DNA of 64,000 nucleotides from Photobacterium frigidiphilum (GTDB taxonomy: Bacteria > Pseudomonadota > Gammaproteobacteria > Enterobacterales > Vibrionaceae), in NCBI RefSeq assembly GCF_003025615.1, contig NZ_PYMJ01000010.1, forward strand, positions 119,399 to 183,398. Direction: 5' to 3'. The notes under the pieces are model-generated. The model saw nothing but the letters and a program-made list of their open reading frames with translations, ran no database searches and had not been told where the DNA came from. Below are positions 1 through 8,780 of the stretch, in pieces (position 1 is the first letter of the stretch; each line of letters begins with the position of its first letter). Made by a program: the position numbers and the translations under genes.

Positions 1-1455
1 AAAAAATCTCAGGCACAAGCTGAGTTGTTAGCTAAAAATGTCGAATATATATTGAGTACATCTCAGAAGCCTTTAGATGATTTACAAGACTTGGTTCAAT
101 CACTCAAAACTCGTTCAGATATTAGCTATGCCATCGTAATTAACAAAGATGTTAAAGCAATTGCTCATAGTGATATTGAGAAATTAAACAAAATCTATAA
201 TGATAACTATACCGTTGATGGAGCCACTAAAGGAAAAGCACAACATTCAAAGTGGTATGCAGATATACAGGATGTTTGGGTGTACGACATTTTGACGCCT
301 GTTTATGTTGATGGCAAATTGTACGGTACTTTCGATGTCGGTATTCCTATCACTGAAGTCAGTGAAGCGGCGAAAGGCATTGTAATGACTCAGTTAATCG
401 CCATCTTAGCTATCTTCTCTATCTGTGGCTGTATACTTATGTGGCTACTAGGCAAACTCTTAAGACCGCTTTCCGGATTACAGCATGCCTTAGAAAACAT
501 ATCTAAAGGCGATGGCGATCTTACTATTCGACTGCCCGTACGTGGCAACGATGAGATCGCCCATATTTCTACTGCCTTCAATATCTTTGTGGGCAAAATC
601 AATGAAATTATTGGTCAAGTAGTCAATACAGGGACAGAGCTAGGTCACTCTGCAACAGAGCTTCATAGCCAATCTCAGAAAGCACTATCACGAGGTCACG
701 AACAAAGCGAACAGTCTTTATTAGTCGTGACTTCGATGAATGAAATGATCGCAACAATTGGTGAAATTTCTCAAAATGCAGCCAGTGCCGCAGAATCTGC
801 AGAGAACGCCAACGTCGAAACTCAGGAAGGACAAAAAATCTTGCAGGAAGCAACCAGTAGCATTACTGATCTGGCTTCTCAAATGAACAGTATGTCAGAG
901 GTGATTACTTCCCTAGCTGATAGAACACAATCCATAGGGTCTATTCTTGACGTTATTCGAGGTATTTCAGACCAAACTAACCTATTGGCGTTAAATGCGG
1001 CTATTGAGGCTGCACGAGCTGGTGAAGCCGGTCGTGGTTTTGCAGTCGTTGCCGATGAAGTCAGAAACCTTGCGACCAAGACGTCTCAGTCAACCAATGA
1101 AATTCAAAATATGATTGACCAGCTACAGAATGAAGCCAAAAATGCTGTTAATGCGATGGACAGTAGCAAATCATTAACCATAGAAGGTTCTTTAGCAACT
1201 GAAAAAGCTCAGCAAGCCCTTGAACAAATTTCAGCACAGATCATGACGATACTTGATATGAATACGCAAGTTGCTACTGCTACTGAGGAGCAATCTAGCG
1301 TTGCCAATGAAATCAACCTCAACATGGACACTGTGGATAGTTCGGTAAAAGTTGGCCTAACGGCTAGTCAAGAGTTGGAAAGATCAAGCCAGAACTTATC
1401 TGAGCTTGCTCAGACGCTCGATCATCATGTTGGCTCTTTTAAAATTAGCCACTAA
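1..1455 (+). CDS. Methyl-accepting chemotaxis protein, 5' truncated by the window edge
   Basis: This is the C-terminal part of a transmembrane chemoreceptor that signals to CheA/CheW. The reading frame is open from base 1, so the true start lies outside the window. In order it shows the end of a periplasmic Cache-type sensor (the stretch around [19 protein letters not shown]), one membrane helix encoded at about 382-462, a HAMP domain ([10 protein letters not shown]) and a long helical signalling domain. The conserved tip that binds the kinase complex is at about 960-1080 ([20 protein letters not shown], then [15 protein letters not shown]). No NWETF-like CheR-docking pentapeptide is visible at the C terminus. 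The ligand cannot be inferred. A rho-independent terminator follows directly. Confidence 0.95.
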   Translation, partial: KKSQAQAELLAKNVEYILSTSQKPLDDLQDLVQSLKTRSDISYAIVINKDVKAIAHSDIEKLNKIYNDNYTVDGATKGKAQHSKWYADIQDVWVYDILTPVYVDGKLYGTFDVGIPITEVSEAAKGIVMTQLIAILAIFSICGCILMWLLGKLLRPLSGLQHALENISKGDGDLTIRLPVRGNDEIAHISTAFNIFVGKINEIIGQVVNTGTELGHSATELHSQSQKALSRGHEQSEQSLLVVTSMNEMIATIGEISQNAASAAESAENANVETQEGQKILQEATSSITDLASQMNSMSEVITSLADRTQSIGSILDVIRGISDQTNLLALNAAIEAARAGEAGRGFAVVADEVRNLATKTSQSTNEIQNMIDQLQNEAKNAVNAMDSSKSLTIEGSLATEKAQQALEQISAQIMTILDMNTQVATATEEQSSVANEINLNMDTVDSSVKVGLTASQELERSSQNLSELAQTLDHHVGSFKISH

Positions 1456-1474
1456 CATGTAGAGCCTTTTAATT

Positions 1475-1505
1475 AGCCCCTTTTTTATTAGGGGCTTTAT
1501 TATAT
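1475..1505 (+). terminator. Terminator of the first chemoreceptor gene
   Basis: A 7-bp stem (AGCCCCT at 1475-1481, AGGGGCT at 1490-1496) is followed by a T-rich tail, 20 bases after the chemoreceptor stop codon. Confidence 0.75.
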
Positions 1506-1526
1506 TCACAAGACAACAGAAATAAC

Positions 1527-1602
1527 TCTGAATCCTACATCTTGCATCTTGCATCTTGCATCTTGCATCTTGCATCTTGCATCTTGAGCTAGCTTGGGTA
1601 TA
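1527..1602. repeat. Palindromic repeat family, solo end with expanded heptamer array
   Basis: The ends (CTCTGAATCCT at the left, AGCTTGGGTATA at the right) match one terminus of the long elements at 30127-30392 and 51936-52215. The single CATCTTG of those copies is here repeated seven times in perfect tandem (1538-1586, 49 bp). It lies between two convergent genes, just downstream of the ldtD stop codon. Confidence 0.85.
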
Positions 1603-1606
1603 CACC

Positions 1607-3343
1607 CTATCTACGATAGTTTTTCATAGATATAAATTGAGAATCGATCGCTTCTTTTTGCGGGCTATCATACCCGTAAATATCTTCACGCATTTGTAGG
1701 GTGTTCTTTTCATCAACCCACGCAGTAAGATAAACAAAATCGACACCTAAACGCTGAGACAGCCTAACCGTATCTAAATCGCCATCTTTCAACATTGTAT
1801 TAAACGGTTCAATATTCTTACGTTTTTGAAAGTCGATAATAAAATTGGCTAAATCATACGCTTTTTCGACACGCACACACCCAGAGCTTAAATTCCGCTT
1901 TGTTTTATTAAACAAGCCTCTTGCGGGGGTGTCATGTAAATATATCGAGTAATCATTTGGCATTAAAAATTTAACGCGACCTAAAGAATTACTTGGACCA
2001 GGCCCTTGCTGAAACTCATGGGGGAACGTTTTAGGATTTACACTAGACCAATCTATTTGATCTGCCGGAATTTCAGTACGATCACGCCAGCTATTCAATA
2101 TACGCATATTATGCGCAGTTAAGTAATCACGAGAATGCTTCACTTTAGGAATAACATCTTTTCGTTTAATCGTTTCAGGTACATTCCATGTTGGATTTAC
2201 CACCATGGTATTTATTGCTGATGAGAACAAGTTAGTTGGACGGCTTGTTCGGCCAACAATCACTTTGGATTCAAAAATCACATTACCTTGTTCAAAAATT
2301 TTCAGCATATAATCAGGAATGTTCACCCAGATATGCGGCTGGTTATCAATCACATTGATATTTCGAAAGCGCTGTATATTTACAGCGACTCGACGCGCAA
2401 TATCAGTATACGGCATCACTAACTGGGCTGTTGTTGCTGCACCGATAATGCCATCATCAGCTAACCCATTACGTCGTTGAAAGCGCTTAATCGCTTCTAG
2501 CATTGTGCCACTGTTGGTTATTGTTGGCATTTGTGTAATGAACGTGTACTCAGCTTCCGTCATGTCATTTAAATCGAATAGCACCTTAGCAAGCTCTTTA
2601 CCTGCAACAATAGTATCACCTTTGCGGATAAGCCCTTTCAGGTCTGAGTGCGTCAAACTGTGGGGCGGCAATTGCTGTAATGTTTCAATCACAGACATGC
2701 TTTGCTCAAAGGGAATATTGGCGGGACGAGTAAGTGTCAATTTATCCATTGTTATCGGAAAATAATGCTGTGCACCAAATGAACTCGGCTGTACCGAAAA
2801 ATTAACGGGGTCCAATGTAAACAAGGTAGTTCTATTACGCTGAATCGTATTCAAATACGTGCGGTAAACAAAGTAACTATCTGTGGCAAGTAAATCGTAT
2901 GCTCGCTGATCATTATATTTATCAAGCCTATACAGCTCACCTAAACGCACTTCAAGCCCTGTAACCATTCCTGTATCAACAACGGATTTTAACTGTAATT
3001 CAAACTCTCGTCGTTGCACGGGATTTTGCCACAGTGGATAAAAATGATTATCCGCATAGGCTTGCTCTGCCAACATCTTAAAGCACACTGTTGAACCCGA
3101 ATTAGGGCATAGCTGTCGACTGCTATTTACCGTAATCGCATCAAGATAAGACCAATCAACATGGCTTGTGGGTAAATTAGCATTAATCGGCGCGAGTGGT
3201 TTTACTGAAAAGTCAGGGGTATCTATCAACGAGCGATCTGAAAAAACACCCGACTCTACCGCAAAGGCACTACTAGAAATAAAAAAAGATAACGCAACAA
3301 GAGTGCTGAAACGTTGAATAACAATTCGCTTATGATTAAACAT
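1607..3343 (-). CDS. ldtD: L,D-transpeptidase, LdtD (YcbB) type
   Basis: A periplasmic enzyme that forms 3-3 cross-links between meso-diaminopimelate residues in peptidoglycan. The 578-residue protein begins with a signal peptide (hydrophobic run FSTLVALSFFISSSAFA). A peptidoglycan-binding module sits near residues 275-315 (LEAIKRFQRRNGLADDGIIG). The YkuD catalytic domain carries the HDTP motif and the SSGCVRV signature; the nucleophile is about Cys489. Length and domain order match the large LdtD class rather than the short ErfK/YbiS class. An AAGGA ribosome-binding site precedes the ATG. It is a single gene, convergent with the chemoreceptor upstream in the window. Confidence 0.93.
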   Translation of the reverse strand: MFNHKRIVIQRFSTLVALSFFISSSAFAVESGVFSDRSLIDTPDFSVKPLAPINANLPTSHVDWSYLDAITVNSSRQLCPNSGSTVCFKMLAEQAYADNHFYPLWQNPVQRREFELQLKSVVDTGMVTGLEVRLGELYRLDKYNDQRAYDLLATDSYFVYRTYLNTIQRNRTTLFTLDPVNFSVQPSSFGAQHYFPITMDKLTLTRPANIPFEQSMSVIETLQQLPPHSLTHSDLKGLIRKGDTIVAGKELAKVLFDLNDMTEAEYTFITQMPTITNSGTMLEAIKRFQRRNGLADDGIIGAATTAQLVMPYTDIARRVAVNIQRFRNINVIDNQPHIWVNIPDYMLKIFEQGNVIFESKVIVGRTSRPTNLFSSAINTMVVNPTWNVPETIKRKDVIPKVKHSRDYLTAHNMRILNSWRDRTEIPADQIDWSSVNPKTFPHEFQQGPGPSNSLGRVKFLMPNDYSIYLHDTPARGLFNKTKRNLSSGCVRVEKAYDLANFIIDFQKRKNIEPFNTMLKDGDLDTVRLSQRLGVDFVYLTAWVDEKNTLQMREDIYGYDSPQKEAIDSQFISMKNYRR

Positions 3344-3695
3344 CGTTATAGCGTTCCTTATTGTTTAAAAATAGATAAATGCCAATCAGTGACACAAAGT
3401 ACATCAAGCAGTAATACAAGCTTGAGCCAACTTCGCTCATCACTAAATAATGTTCATACTCTTATATTTAGACAAAAAAACACCATTCATACAATTTAAC
3501 GTCTCTATTTTTAATTATTAATTATCTCAACTAATGTTTACTAAACATCTCAACCTGATCAAAAAGACATTTAAGACACTGATTAAAATCAATAAAAACA
3601 TTAAATCTCATTTCTTAATATGCCTTTATTTTGACGCCTAGATAAAATGCCTAATTTGGTATTTTATCTATTACTCCCACAAGACAGTGCTCTTA
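3344..3695. other. Intergenic region upstream of ldtD
   Basis: About 350 AT-rich bases between ldtD and the stop codon of the DUF333 lipoprotein gene. It should hold the ldtD promoter and the lipoprotein terminator. I see no convincing operator, repeat or further gene; short open stretches on the + strand lack ribosome-binding sites and protein-like composition. Confidence 0.5.
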
Positions 3696-3947
3696 TTATT
3701 TCTGATTTTCACGAAAATAAACCCATTGCTCGACAGTTGTTCCATCAGATAACTGGCAATACCCTACGCTATTACCCTCTGTATCTTTTTCCATCACAAG
3801 CTTACCTCCCTGCTCTGTACAGAAAACAGAAGCAGGATTAGCCATACCAATAGGCTTTACTGGCTCTGGTTCTTTTGTTGAACACGCCGATAAAAATGAC
3901 GCAGCTGTCACTACACCAAATAATACCGCCACTTTCTTTGAAATCAT
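3696..3947 (-). CDS. DUF333 family lipoprotein
   Basis: A short exported lipoprotein of about 83 residues. A signal peptide ends in the lipobox LSAC, so the mature protein would begin with a lipid-modified Cys. The body is one DUF333 domain: NPASVFC, GGKL, a GYC motif, DGTTVEQW and YFR, with two Cys that probably form a disulfide. The start at 3947 is preferred over an in-frame ATG at 3959, because the only good ribosome-binding site (GGAG) lies inside the first codons of the longer form, 8 bases before the second ATG. The function of DUF333 is not established. It is transcribed divergently from yjjI. Confidence 0.85.
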   Translation of the reverse strand: MISKKVAVLFGVVTAASFLSACSTKEPEPVKPIGMANPASVFCTEQGGKLVMEKDTEGNSVGYCQLSDGTTVEQWVYFRENQK

Positions 3948-4089
3948 TTTATTCTCCATATAACAAAATAGACGTGATCGACAACAGCCGATTTCTCAAA
4001 TGGAAATATACACCTTTATATTTTTCACTTCTGGAAACTTATTGTTCACGCTACATTCATATCCATACAGTTTAAATGGATATATTGTG

Positions 4090-5676
4090 ATGACCTTACA
4101 AGACAAGCTTAGACGCATAATTACAGATAACACGCTGACAGTTAAACAAAAGTCGACCTACCTCTCATTAGAAGCAGAAGCTAGCCTGGACTATGTTCCC
4201 GTTACAGAAGGCGTAAACACCGCGATGAAAGCAGGTATTATCTGTGACATGTTTGAAGGACATGCTCCCTTTAAACCGCGCTATGTCTTACCTGATTACG
4301 CTAAGTTTCTTCAAAATGGCTCGGTATATTTAGAATTGCCTCCAGCTGCCGATTTTGATGATGCATTAAATGCGCTAACAATCATTTACCACCATGTTCC
4401 TTCTGTAACGAATATTCCAGTGTATTTAGGTGCTCTAGACGATATTTTAATCGATTATGTACAAGATTTAACACACGATGAAATTTACAGAAAATTGAAA
4501 CGATTTTGGATCATGCTTGATCGCACTTTGCCCGATGCATTCATGCACGTGAATATTGGTCCTACTGATAATATTATCTGCCGAACCATTTTAAAAATTG
4601 ATGCAGAGCTGAAACAAATCGCGCCAAACCTTACCTTTATGTATGATCCAGAAATCACACCAGATGATTTACTGCGCGTAGCAACGACCAATATATGTGA
4701 ATGCAGCAAGCCACACATTGCTAACTACCCGATTCATGCCAAAACCTATGATGAAAAAGGCTTCGGAATTGTAAGCTGTTATAACTCATTACCTTTAGCA
4801 GGTGGTGCTAATACATTGGTGCGTATGAACTTAAAACAAGCCGCACAACAAGCCCAAAACACTGCATCATTCTTAACTGAAACCTTGCCACATTATTGCC
4901 AAGTCATGTACGAACTGATTGAAGCGCGCACGCAGTTTCTACATGAAGAATCACATTTTTTTGATAGTTTCTTGGTGAAAGAAGGATTAATTGAAGAGAG
5001 TCGCTTTGCCCCTATGTTTGGTATCTACGGTATGGCAGAAGCGGTCAATATTTTAATCGAAAAAGATTCGCTAGAAAAAGGCTCTACAAATAAAGAAAGC
5101 CATCACGCAACAGCAGTAAATCTATATGGTCGTAATGAAACAGCGAATCAATTAGGGCATCAGATCTCAGCCACACTTGATCGTATTGTGAGATCGACAC
5201 CCGTAAAGTATGGCTATAACAACCGTGCCCTATTGCATGCCCAAGGTGGCATTAGCCTTGATAAAGACGTAACACCTGGCGTGCGTATTCCTTATGGCAC
5301 AGAACCCGATCCTGTTACGCACATCCAAGCATTGGCTGCACATCACCAATATTACACATCGGGTATCAGTGAAATTCTGACGATTGATGAAACTGTAAAA
5401 GACAATCCTGAGGCAATGTACCAATTATGCAAGGGCGCGTTAAACCTTGGCTTTCGTGAATTTACGGCTAACGTTGCTTCTAACGACCTAGTACGTGTGA
5501 CGGGCTATATGATCAAGTTATCTGATGTTGCGGTATTTAAAGAAAAAGGCTCTCGCACCAATACTACTTGGTTAGGTGCAGAGGCATCTGAAAACACAGG
5601 GATCTTGAACCGTAAACCACGTGTCGCCTGTCATGAACAATCGCCGGTTTATACAGAGTCCAAGTATACAGAATAA
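4090..5676 (+). CDS. yjjI: Glycyl radical enzyme of the YjjI family
   Basis: A 528-residue member of the YjjI (DUF3029) branch of glycyl radical enzymes; E. coli YjjI has about 516 residues. The C-terminal radical loop RVTGYMIKL is present, with the radical-bearing residue at about Gly472 (codon 5503-5505). A Cys-rich segment (NICECSKPH, near residues 203-211) is a candidate for the active-site Cys, though in this branch its identity is inferred. The enzyme is expected to be oxygen-sensitive and cytoplasmic; its substrate is unknown. Its activase yjjW follows 78 bases downstream, which supports an operon. The start is the ATG overlapping an upstream GTG; the ribosome-binding site is weak, and an in-frame extension to 4000 seems unlikely by homology. 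Confidence 0.93.
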   Translation: MTLQDKLRRIITDNTLTVKQKSTYLSLEAEASLDYVPVTEGVNTAMKAGIICDMFEGHAPFKPRYVLPDYAKFLQNGSVYLELPPAADFDDALNALTIIYHHVPSVTNIPVYLGALDDILIDYVQDLTHDEIYRKLKRFWIMLDRTLPDAFMHVNIGPTDNIICRTILKIDAELKQIAPNLTFMYDPEITPDDLLRVATTNICECSKPHIANYPIHAKTYDEKGFGIVSCYNSLPLAGGANTLVRMNLKQAAQQAQNTASFLTETLPHYCQVMYELIEARTQFLHEESHFFDSFLVKEGLIEESRFAPMFGIYGMAEAVNILIEKDSLEKGSTNKESHHATAVNLYGRNETANQLGHQISATLDRIVRSTPVKYGYNNRALLHAQGGISLDKDVTPGVRIPYGTEPDPVTHIQALAAHHQYYTSGISEILTIDETVKDNPEAMYQLCKGALNLGFREFTANVASNDLVRVTGYMIKLSDVAVFKEKGSRTNTTWLGAEASENTGILNRKPRVACHEQSPVYTESKYTE

Positions 5677-5754
5677 GAAACAAGACGAACTAAACTGTTA
5701 TACCAATGACTAAGAACTAATAAAGCCACACACCCAATAAGCGACATATTCGAC

Positions 5755-6711
5755 ATGAGTGAAAGACAGAAAACGGTTCAATCGCATAACCAACACATGC
5801 TAAATGGTGAAGATTCGATAACTGCAGCTTCCACAGCTACACGTTTAAATGCGCGAACAGCGACAGTCAGCAAAATTCTGAATTTCTCTTGTGTCGATGG
5901 CCCCGGTAACAGGCTGGTGATTTTCTTGCAGGGGTGTAACTACCAGTGCAAAAGCTGCCATAACCCACAGACCATCGATATGTGTAATCACTGCGGTGAT
6001 TGTGTCGCAACTTGTCCGACGAATGCACTTTCGTTTATTTCTAGCAAAGTCATTTGGGATGCGTCGTTATGCTCCCATTGTGATAATTGCTTAGCTGTAT
6101 GCCCGAAGCAATCTAGCCCGAAAACACAACAATATACAGTTATAGAAATGCTGGATGTTATACGTAGCAACCTATTTTTCATATCAGGTATTACCATTAC
6201 GGGTGGTGAGGCTACGCTTCAATTGGGCTTTATTCAGGGATTATTTAGTGCGATTAAATCATCGTCAGATTTACAACATTTAACCTGCATGGTTGATAGT
6301 AACGGGAGTTTACGCACCACAAGCTGGGCTAAGCTGCTTCCTTTTACAGACGGTGTAATGATTGATTTAAAAGCATGGCAAGAAGAAACCCATTTGTGGT
6401 TAACTGGGCGGCAACATCATCGTGTCTTTCAAAGTATCGAGCTACTAGCACAACACAATAAGTTGTACGAAGTGCGGTTGTTACACATACCAGGACAAAC
6501 AGATTTTGATGCTGAAGTTGATGAGCTTGCCAGTTATTTAACCCAATTATCTAAAGACACACGTATTAAGCTAAATGCGTTTCAGCATCATGGCGTAACA
6601 GGTGAAGCATTAACATGGGAAACGTGCCAAGAAAGTGATATTACCCATTTAGCTAATCAGCTTACCGAACGTAATGTAACAAACATTGTAATGCCATCTG
6701 TATATCTATAA
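5755..6711 (+). CDS. yjjW: Glycyl radical enzyme activase YjjW
   Basis: A radical-SAM protein that installs the glycyl radical on YjjI. The CX3CX2C motif (CNYQCKSC, Cys61, Cys65, Cys68) ligates the SAM-binding 4Fe-4S cluster. It is followed by a ferredoxin-like insert with two more Cys sets (CNHCGDCVATCP and CSHCDNCLAVCP), as is usual in glycyl radical activases. ITGGEATLQ is the GGE motif that binds SAM. At 318 residues it is about 30 longer than E. coli YjjW, all at the N terminus; a later ATG at 5797 could be the true start. It sits just after yjjI and is convergent with a LysR gene. Confidence 0.93.
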   Translation: MSERQKTVQSHNQHMLNGEDSITAASTATRLNARTATVSKILNFSCVDGPGNRLVIFLQGCNYQCKSCHNPQTIDMCNHCGDCVATCPTNALSFISSKVIWDASLCSHCDNCLAVCPKQSSPKTQQYTVIEMLDVIRSNLFFISGITITGGEATLQLGFIQGLFSAIKSSSDLQHLTCMVDSNGSLRTTSWAKLLPFTDGVMIDLKAWQEETHLWLTGRQHHRVFQSIELLAQHNKLYEVRLLHIPGQTDFDAEVDELASYLTQLSKDTRIKLNAFQHHGVTGEALTWETCQESDITHLANQLTERNVTNIVMPSVYL

Positions 6712-6780
6712 AACAACGGATATAGCACTTCGCCATTTACAGGTGCAGATACAAAGCAGGCATGTAGTGCCCCACCTAAA

Positions 6781-7710
6781 TTACATGTCTATATCTTTGC
6801 AGCACGCTTTTATTTGTTCATACATCCAACGGTGAGCCGGATCATTCATACTTGGTTGATGCCACACCAAGCTATAAGCCACATCGCCGTAATTAAACGG
6901 TAAAGGCTTGTTGATCAAACCTTTAGCTTGAAAGGCAATGTTTGCCCAACGACGAGAACAGGTAAACAGTAAATCGCTATGATGGCACATCAATGCCGCG
7001 CTACCAAAATCAGACACTGTTACGGTGATTTTTCTTTTCTTATGCTGTTGCGCTAATTGCATTTCAAAGAAAGGGACATTTAAATCAGTATCCATAATAC
7101 CAATGTGCCCATAACTTAGGTAGTTATCGATACTCAATGTTTGATCGGCTAAAGGGTGCGATGGATTCATCAAACACACCATGTCATCGTCGATTAAGGT
7201 TTCCCAGATAAGGTTATTTTGAGTGCTCGGTGGCTGGCTTCTATCATGCGGTAATATCACAAAATCAAGCTTACCTTTGGCTAGCGCATCAAAACCTAAA
7301 CTATCTTTCGACCAAATATCTAAACGAATATTCGGTGCAAGGTTTAATACATGGGTGCTTAACTTTGCCACTATTAACTCAAAAGTACTTTCTCGCATCG
7401 CTAATGAAAAACCACCTTCATAACGCGAAGGGTCGAAAGCCTCTTGCGTCATAATTTGGTTCATGTCGTTAATCATCTGATGAACACTTGGACCAAGTCT
7501 TCGTGCCAACGGGGTTGCAACAAGCTTATTACCATGACGGTAAAACAGCTCATCATTCAAAGAATCACGCAACTGGCTTAATGTTTTACTGACTGATGAC
7601 GGGCTAACACAAAGACGCTCTGCACTGCCCGTTACGCTTAATGTATCTAACATGACATGCAAGGTAATCAAGTGTTTCATGCTAATTCGAGAAAGCTTTA
7701 TAAGATCCAT
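6781..7710 (-). CDS. LysR family transcriptional regulator
   Basis: A 309-residue regulator with an N-terminal winged helix-turn-helix (residues about 10-68, core AERLCVSPSSVSKTLSQLRD) and a C-terminal periplasmic-binding-protein-like effector domain. A GAG-type ribosome-binding site precedes the ATG. It is convergent with yjjIW, so it does not share their promoter; regulation of yjjIW is possible but unsupported by arrangement. The 5' side faces folE, which is on the same strand. The effector is unknown. Confidence 0.88.
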   Translation of the reverse strand: MDLIKLSRISMKHLITLHVMLDTLSVTGSAERLCVSPSSVSKTLSQLRDSLNDELFYRHGNKLVATPLARRLGPSVHQMINDMNQIMTQEAFDPSRYEGGFSLAMRESTFELIVAKLSTHVLNLAPNIRLDIWSKDSLGFDALAKGKLDFVILPHDRSQPPSTQNNLIWETLIDDDMVCLMNPSHPLADQTLSIDNYLSYGHIGIMDTDLNVPFFEMQLAQQHKKRKITVTVSDFGSAALMCHHSDLLFTCSRRWANIAFQAKGLINKPLPFNYGDVAYSLVWHQPSMNDPAHRWMYEQIKACCKDIDM

Positions 7711-7773
7711 ATCGCTCTATTCATAACCCATTCAATTTAAAGCTTCAACTTACCGTTCAGAACACTTTACCGA

Positions 7774-7801
7774 CAAAAAAGCCGCGAAAAAATCGCGGCT
7801 T
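7774..7801 (-). terminator. Terminator of folE
   Basis: A 9-bp perfect stem (7779-7787 with 7793-7801, loop AAAAA). On the minus strand the stem is followed by a T run, 19 bases after the folE stop codon. Confidence 0.9.
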
Positions 7802-7819
7802 CCGATAAATCATTTTTGC

Positions 7820-8473
7820 CTAGCGAATGCCGTGGAAAAACTCAGCACGCGTTGCAGGAATCCTTTTAAAGATACCGCCAAGTGCCGTCGTTGTTGTTTC
7901 ACTGGTTGCATCCATCACACCACGTGCTTTCACACAGTAATGGGTCGCATCAATCGTTACGGCTACATCATCACTTTCAAGCAATGTTTGCAGCGCAACT
8001 AAGATTTGCTGTGTCATTCGCTCTTGCACCTGAGGGCGCTGAGCAAAAAAACGAACGATGCGATTAATCTTTGATAGACCAATGATTTTACCACGCGGAA
8101 TATACGCAACCGTCGCTTTACCATCAATCGTAACAAGGTGATGTTCACAAGTACTGGTCAGCGTAATACCTTTTACACGTACCATTTCATCACATTTCAT
8201 TTTGTTTTCGATTACGGTAATTTTTGGGAAATTCGCATAATCTAAACCTGAAAAGACTTCATCAACATACATCTTAGCGATGCGATGCGGAGTTTCCATT
8301 AGGCTATCGTCGGTTAAATCTAACGACAATAACTCTAAGATCTCACGCATGTGATATTCGATCTTTTCTTTTTTCTCTTCGCGGCTTACCACTTTACTCG
8401 TCATGGGTGTTTCAAGCCCACGTTCTTCAAGTGCTGCGCGTACCATCAATGCAGATTCGCTTAATGCTGTCAT
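7820..8473 (-). CDS. folE: GTP cyclohydrolase I
   Basis: Converts GTP to 7,8-dihydroneopterin triphosphate, the first step of tetrahydrofolate synthesis. The 217-residue protein shows the zinc and active-site motifs of the family: [18 protein letters not shown], then [20 protein letters not shown], and the second zinc Cys in [10 protein letters not shown]. The length is standard for the E. coli type. A strong ribosome-binding site (GGAGGGGAAAG) precedes the ATG, and a hairpin lies in the leader at 8493-8520. It is divergent from moeA across about 300 bases. Confidence 0.97.
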   Translation of the reverse strand: MTALSESALMVRAALEERGLETPMTSKVVSREEKKEKIEYHMREILELLSLDLTDDSLMETPHRIAKMYVDEVFSGLDYANFPKITVIENKMKCDEMVRVKGITLTSTCEHHLVTIDGKATVAYIPRGKIIGLSKINRIVRFFAQRPQVQERMTQQILVALQTLLESDDVAVTIDATHYCVKARGVMDATSETTTTALGGIFKRIPATRAEFFHGIR

Positions 8474-8780
8474 TCTTTCCCCTCCAACTGGCTTGGGCTT
8501 TAATGCGAAAACAAGCCCAACGTGTCATGTTTGTACTAAAAACGTCTACAAATTTATGTGTAGCGATTGCCTACAAACACACTTCCAGAGCTAAATCTGA
8601 CCGAAGGATACCTGTAAATAAACACAATTACACCACGTAAATGATAAGTGAATAGTTGAAACTCCTTTTTTTTGTCATAATAATCATTCAAGCAAATACC
8701 AATCAAGAATATTGAGCAAATTTCAATCTTACTTGGTTGTTGTTCAAGCCTATGACTTATAACTAACGACGGACACCAAT
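8474..8780. other. Divergent intergenic region folE/moeA
   Basis: It holds the promoters of folE (minus) and moeA (plus). The folE leader contains an 8-bp inverted repeat (TTGGGCTT at 8493-8500, AAGCCCAA at 8513-8520) next to the ribosome-binding site, which could modulate initiation. A second imperfect hairpin lies near 8557-8583. No molybdenum-cofactor riboswitch is recognisable in front of moeA. Confidence 0.5.
8493..8520 (-). promoter_or_regulatory. Hairpin in the folE leader
   Basis: An 8-bp perfect inverted repeat with a 12-base loop, about 20 bases upstream of the folE start codon and abutting its ribosome-binding site. There is no T run, so it is not a simple terminator. A regulatory role is an inference. 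Confidence 0.35.

Noticed and set aside
1396..1605. Minus-strand open frame with repeated RCKMQDA units
   Set aside because: The repetition is only the CATCTTG tandem array read in frame; it is not a protein repeat under selection.
3875..4075. Open frame overlapping the lipoprotein gene and the yjjI leader
   Set aside because: It overlaps a well-supported lipoprotein gene on the other strand and lacks a ribosome-binding site.
8474..8780. Molybdenum-cofactor riboswitch before moeA
   Set aside because: The long conserved multi-stem pattern of that RNA is not recognisable, and the region is short and AT-rich.
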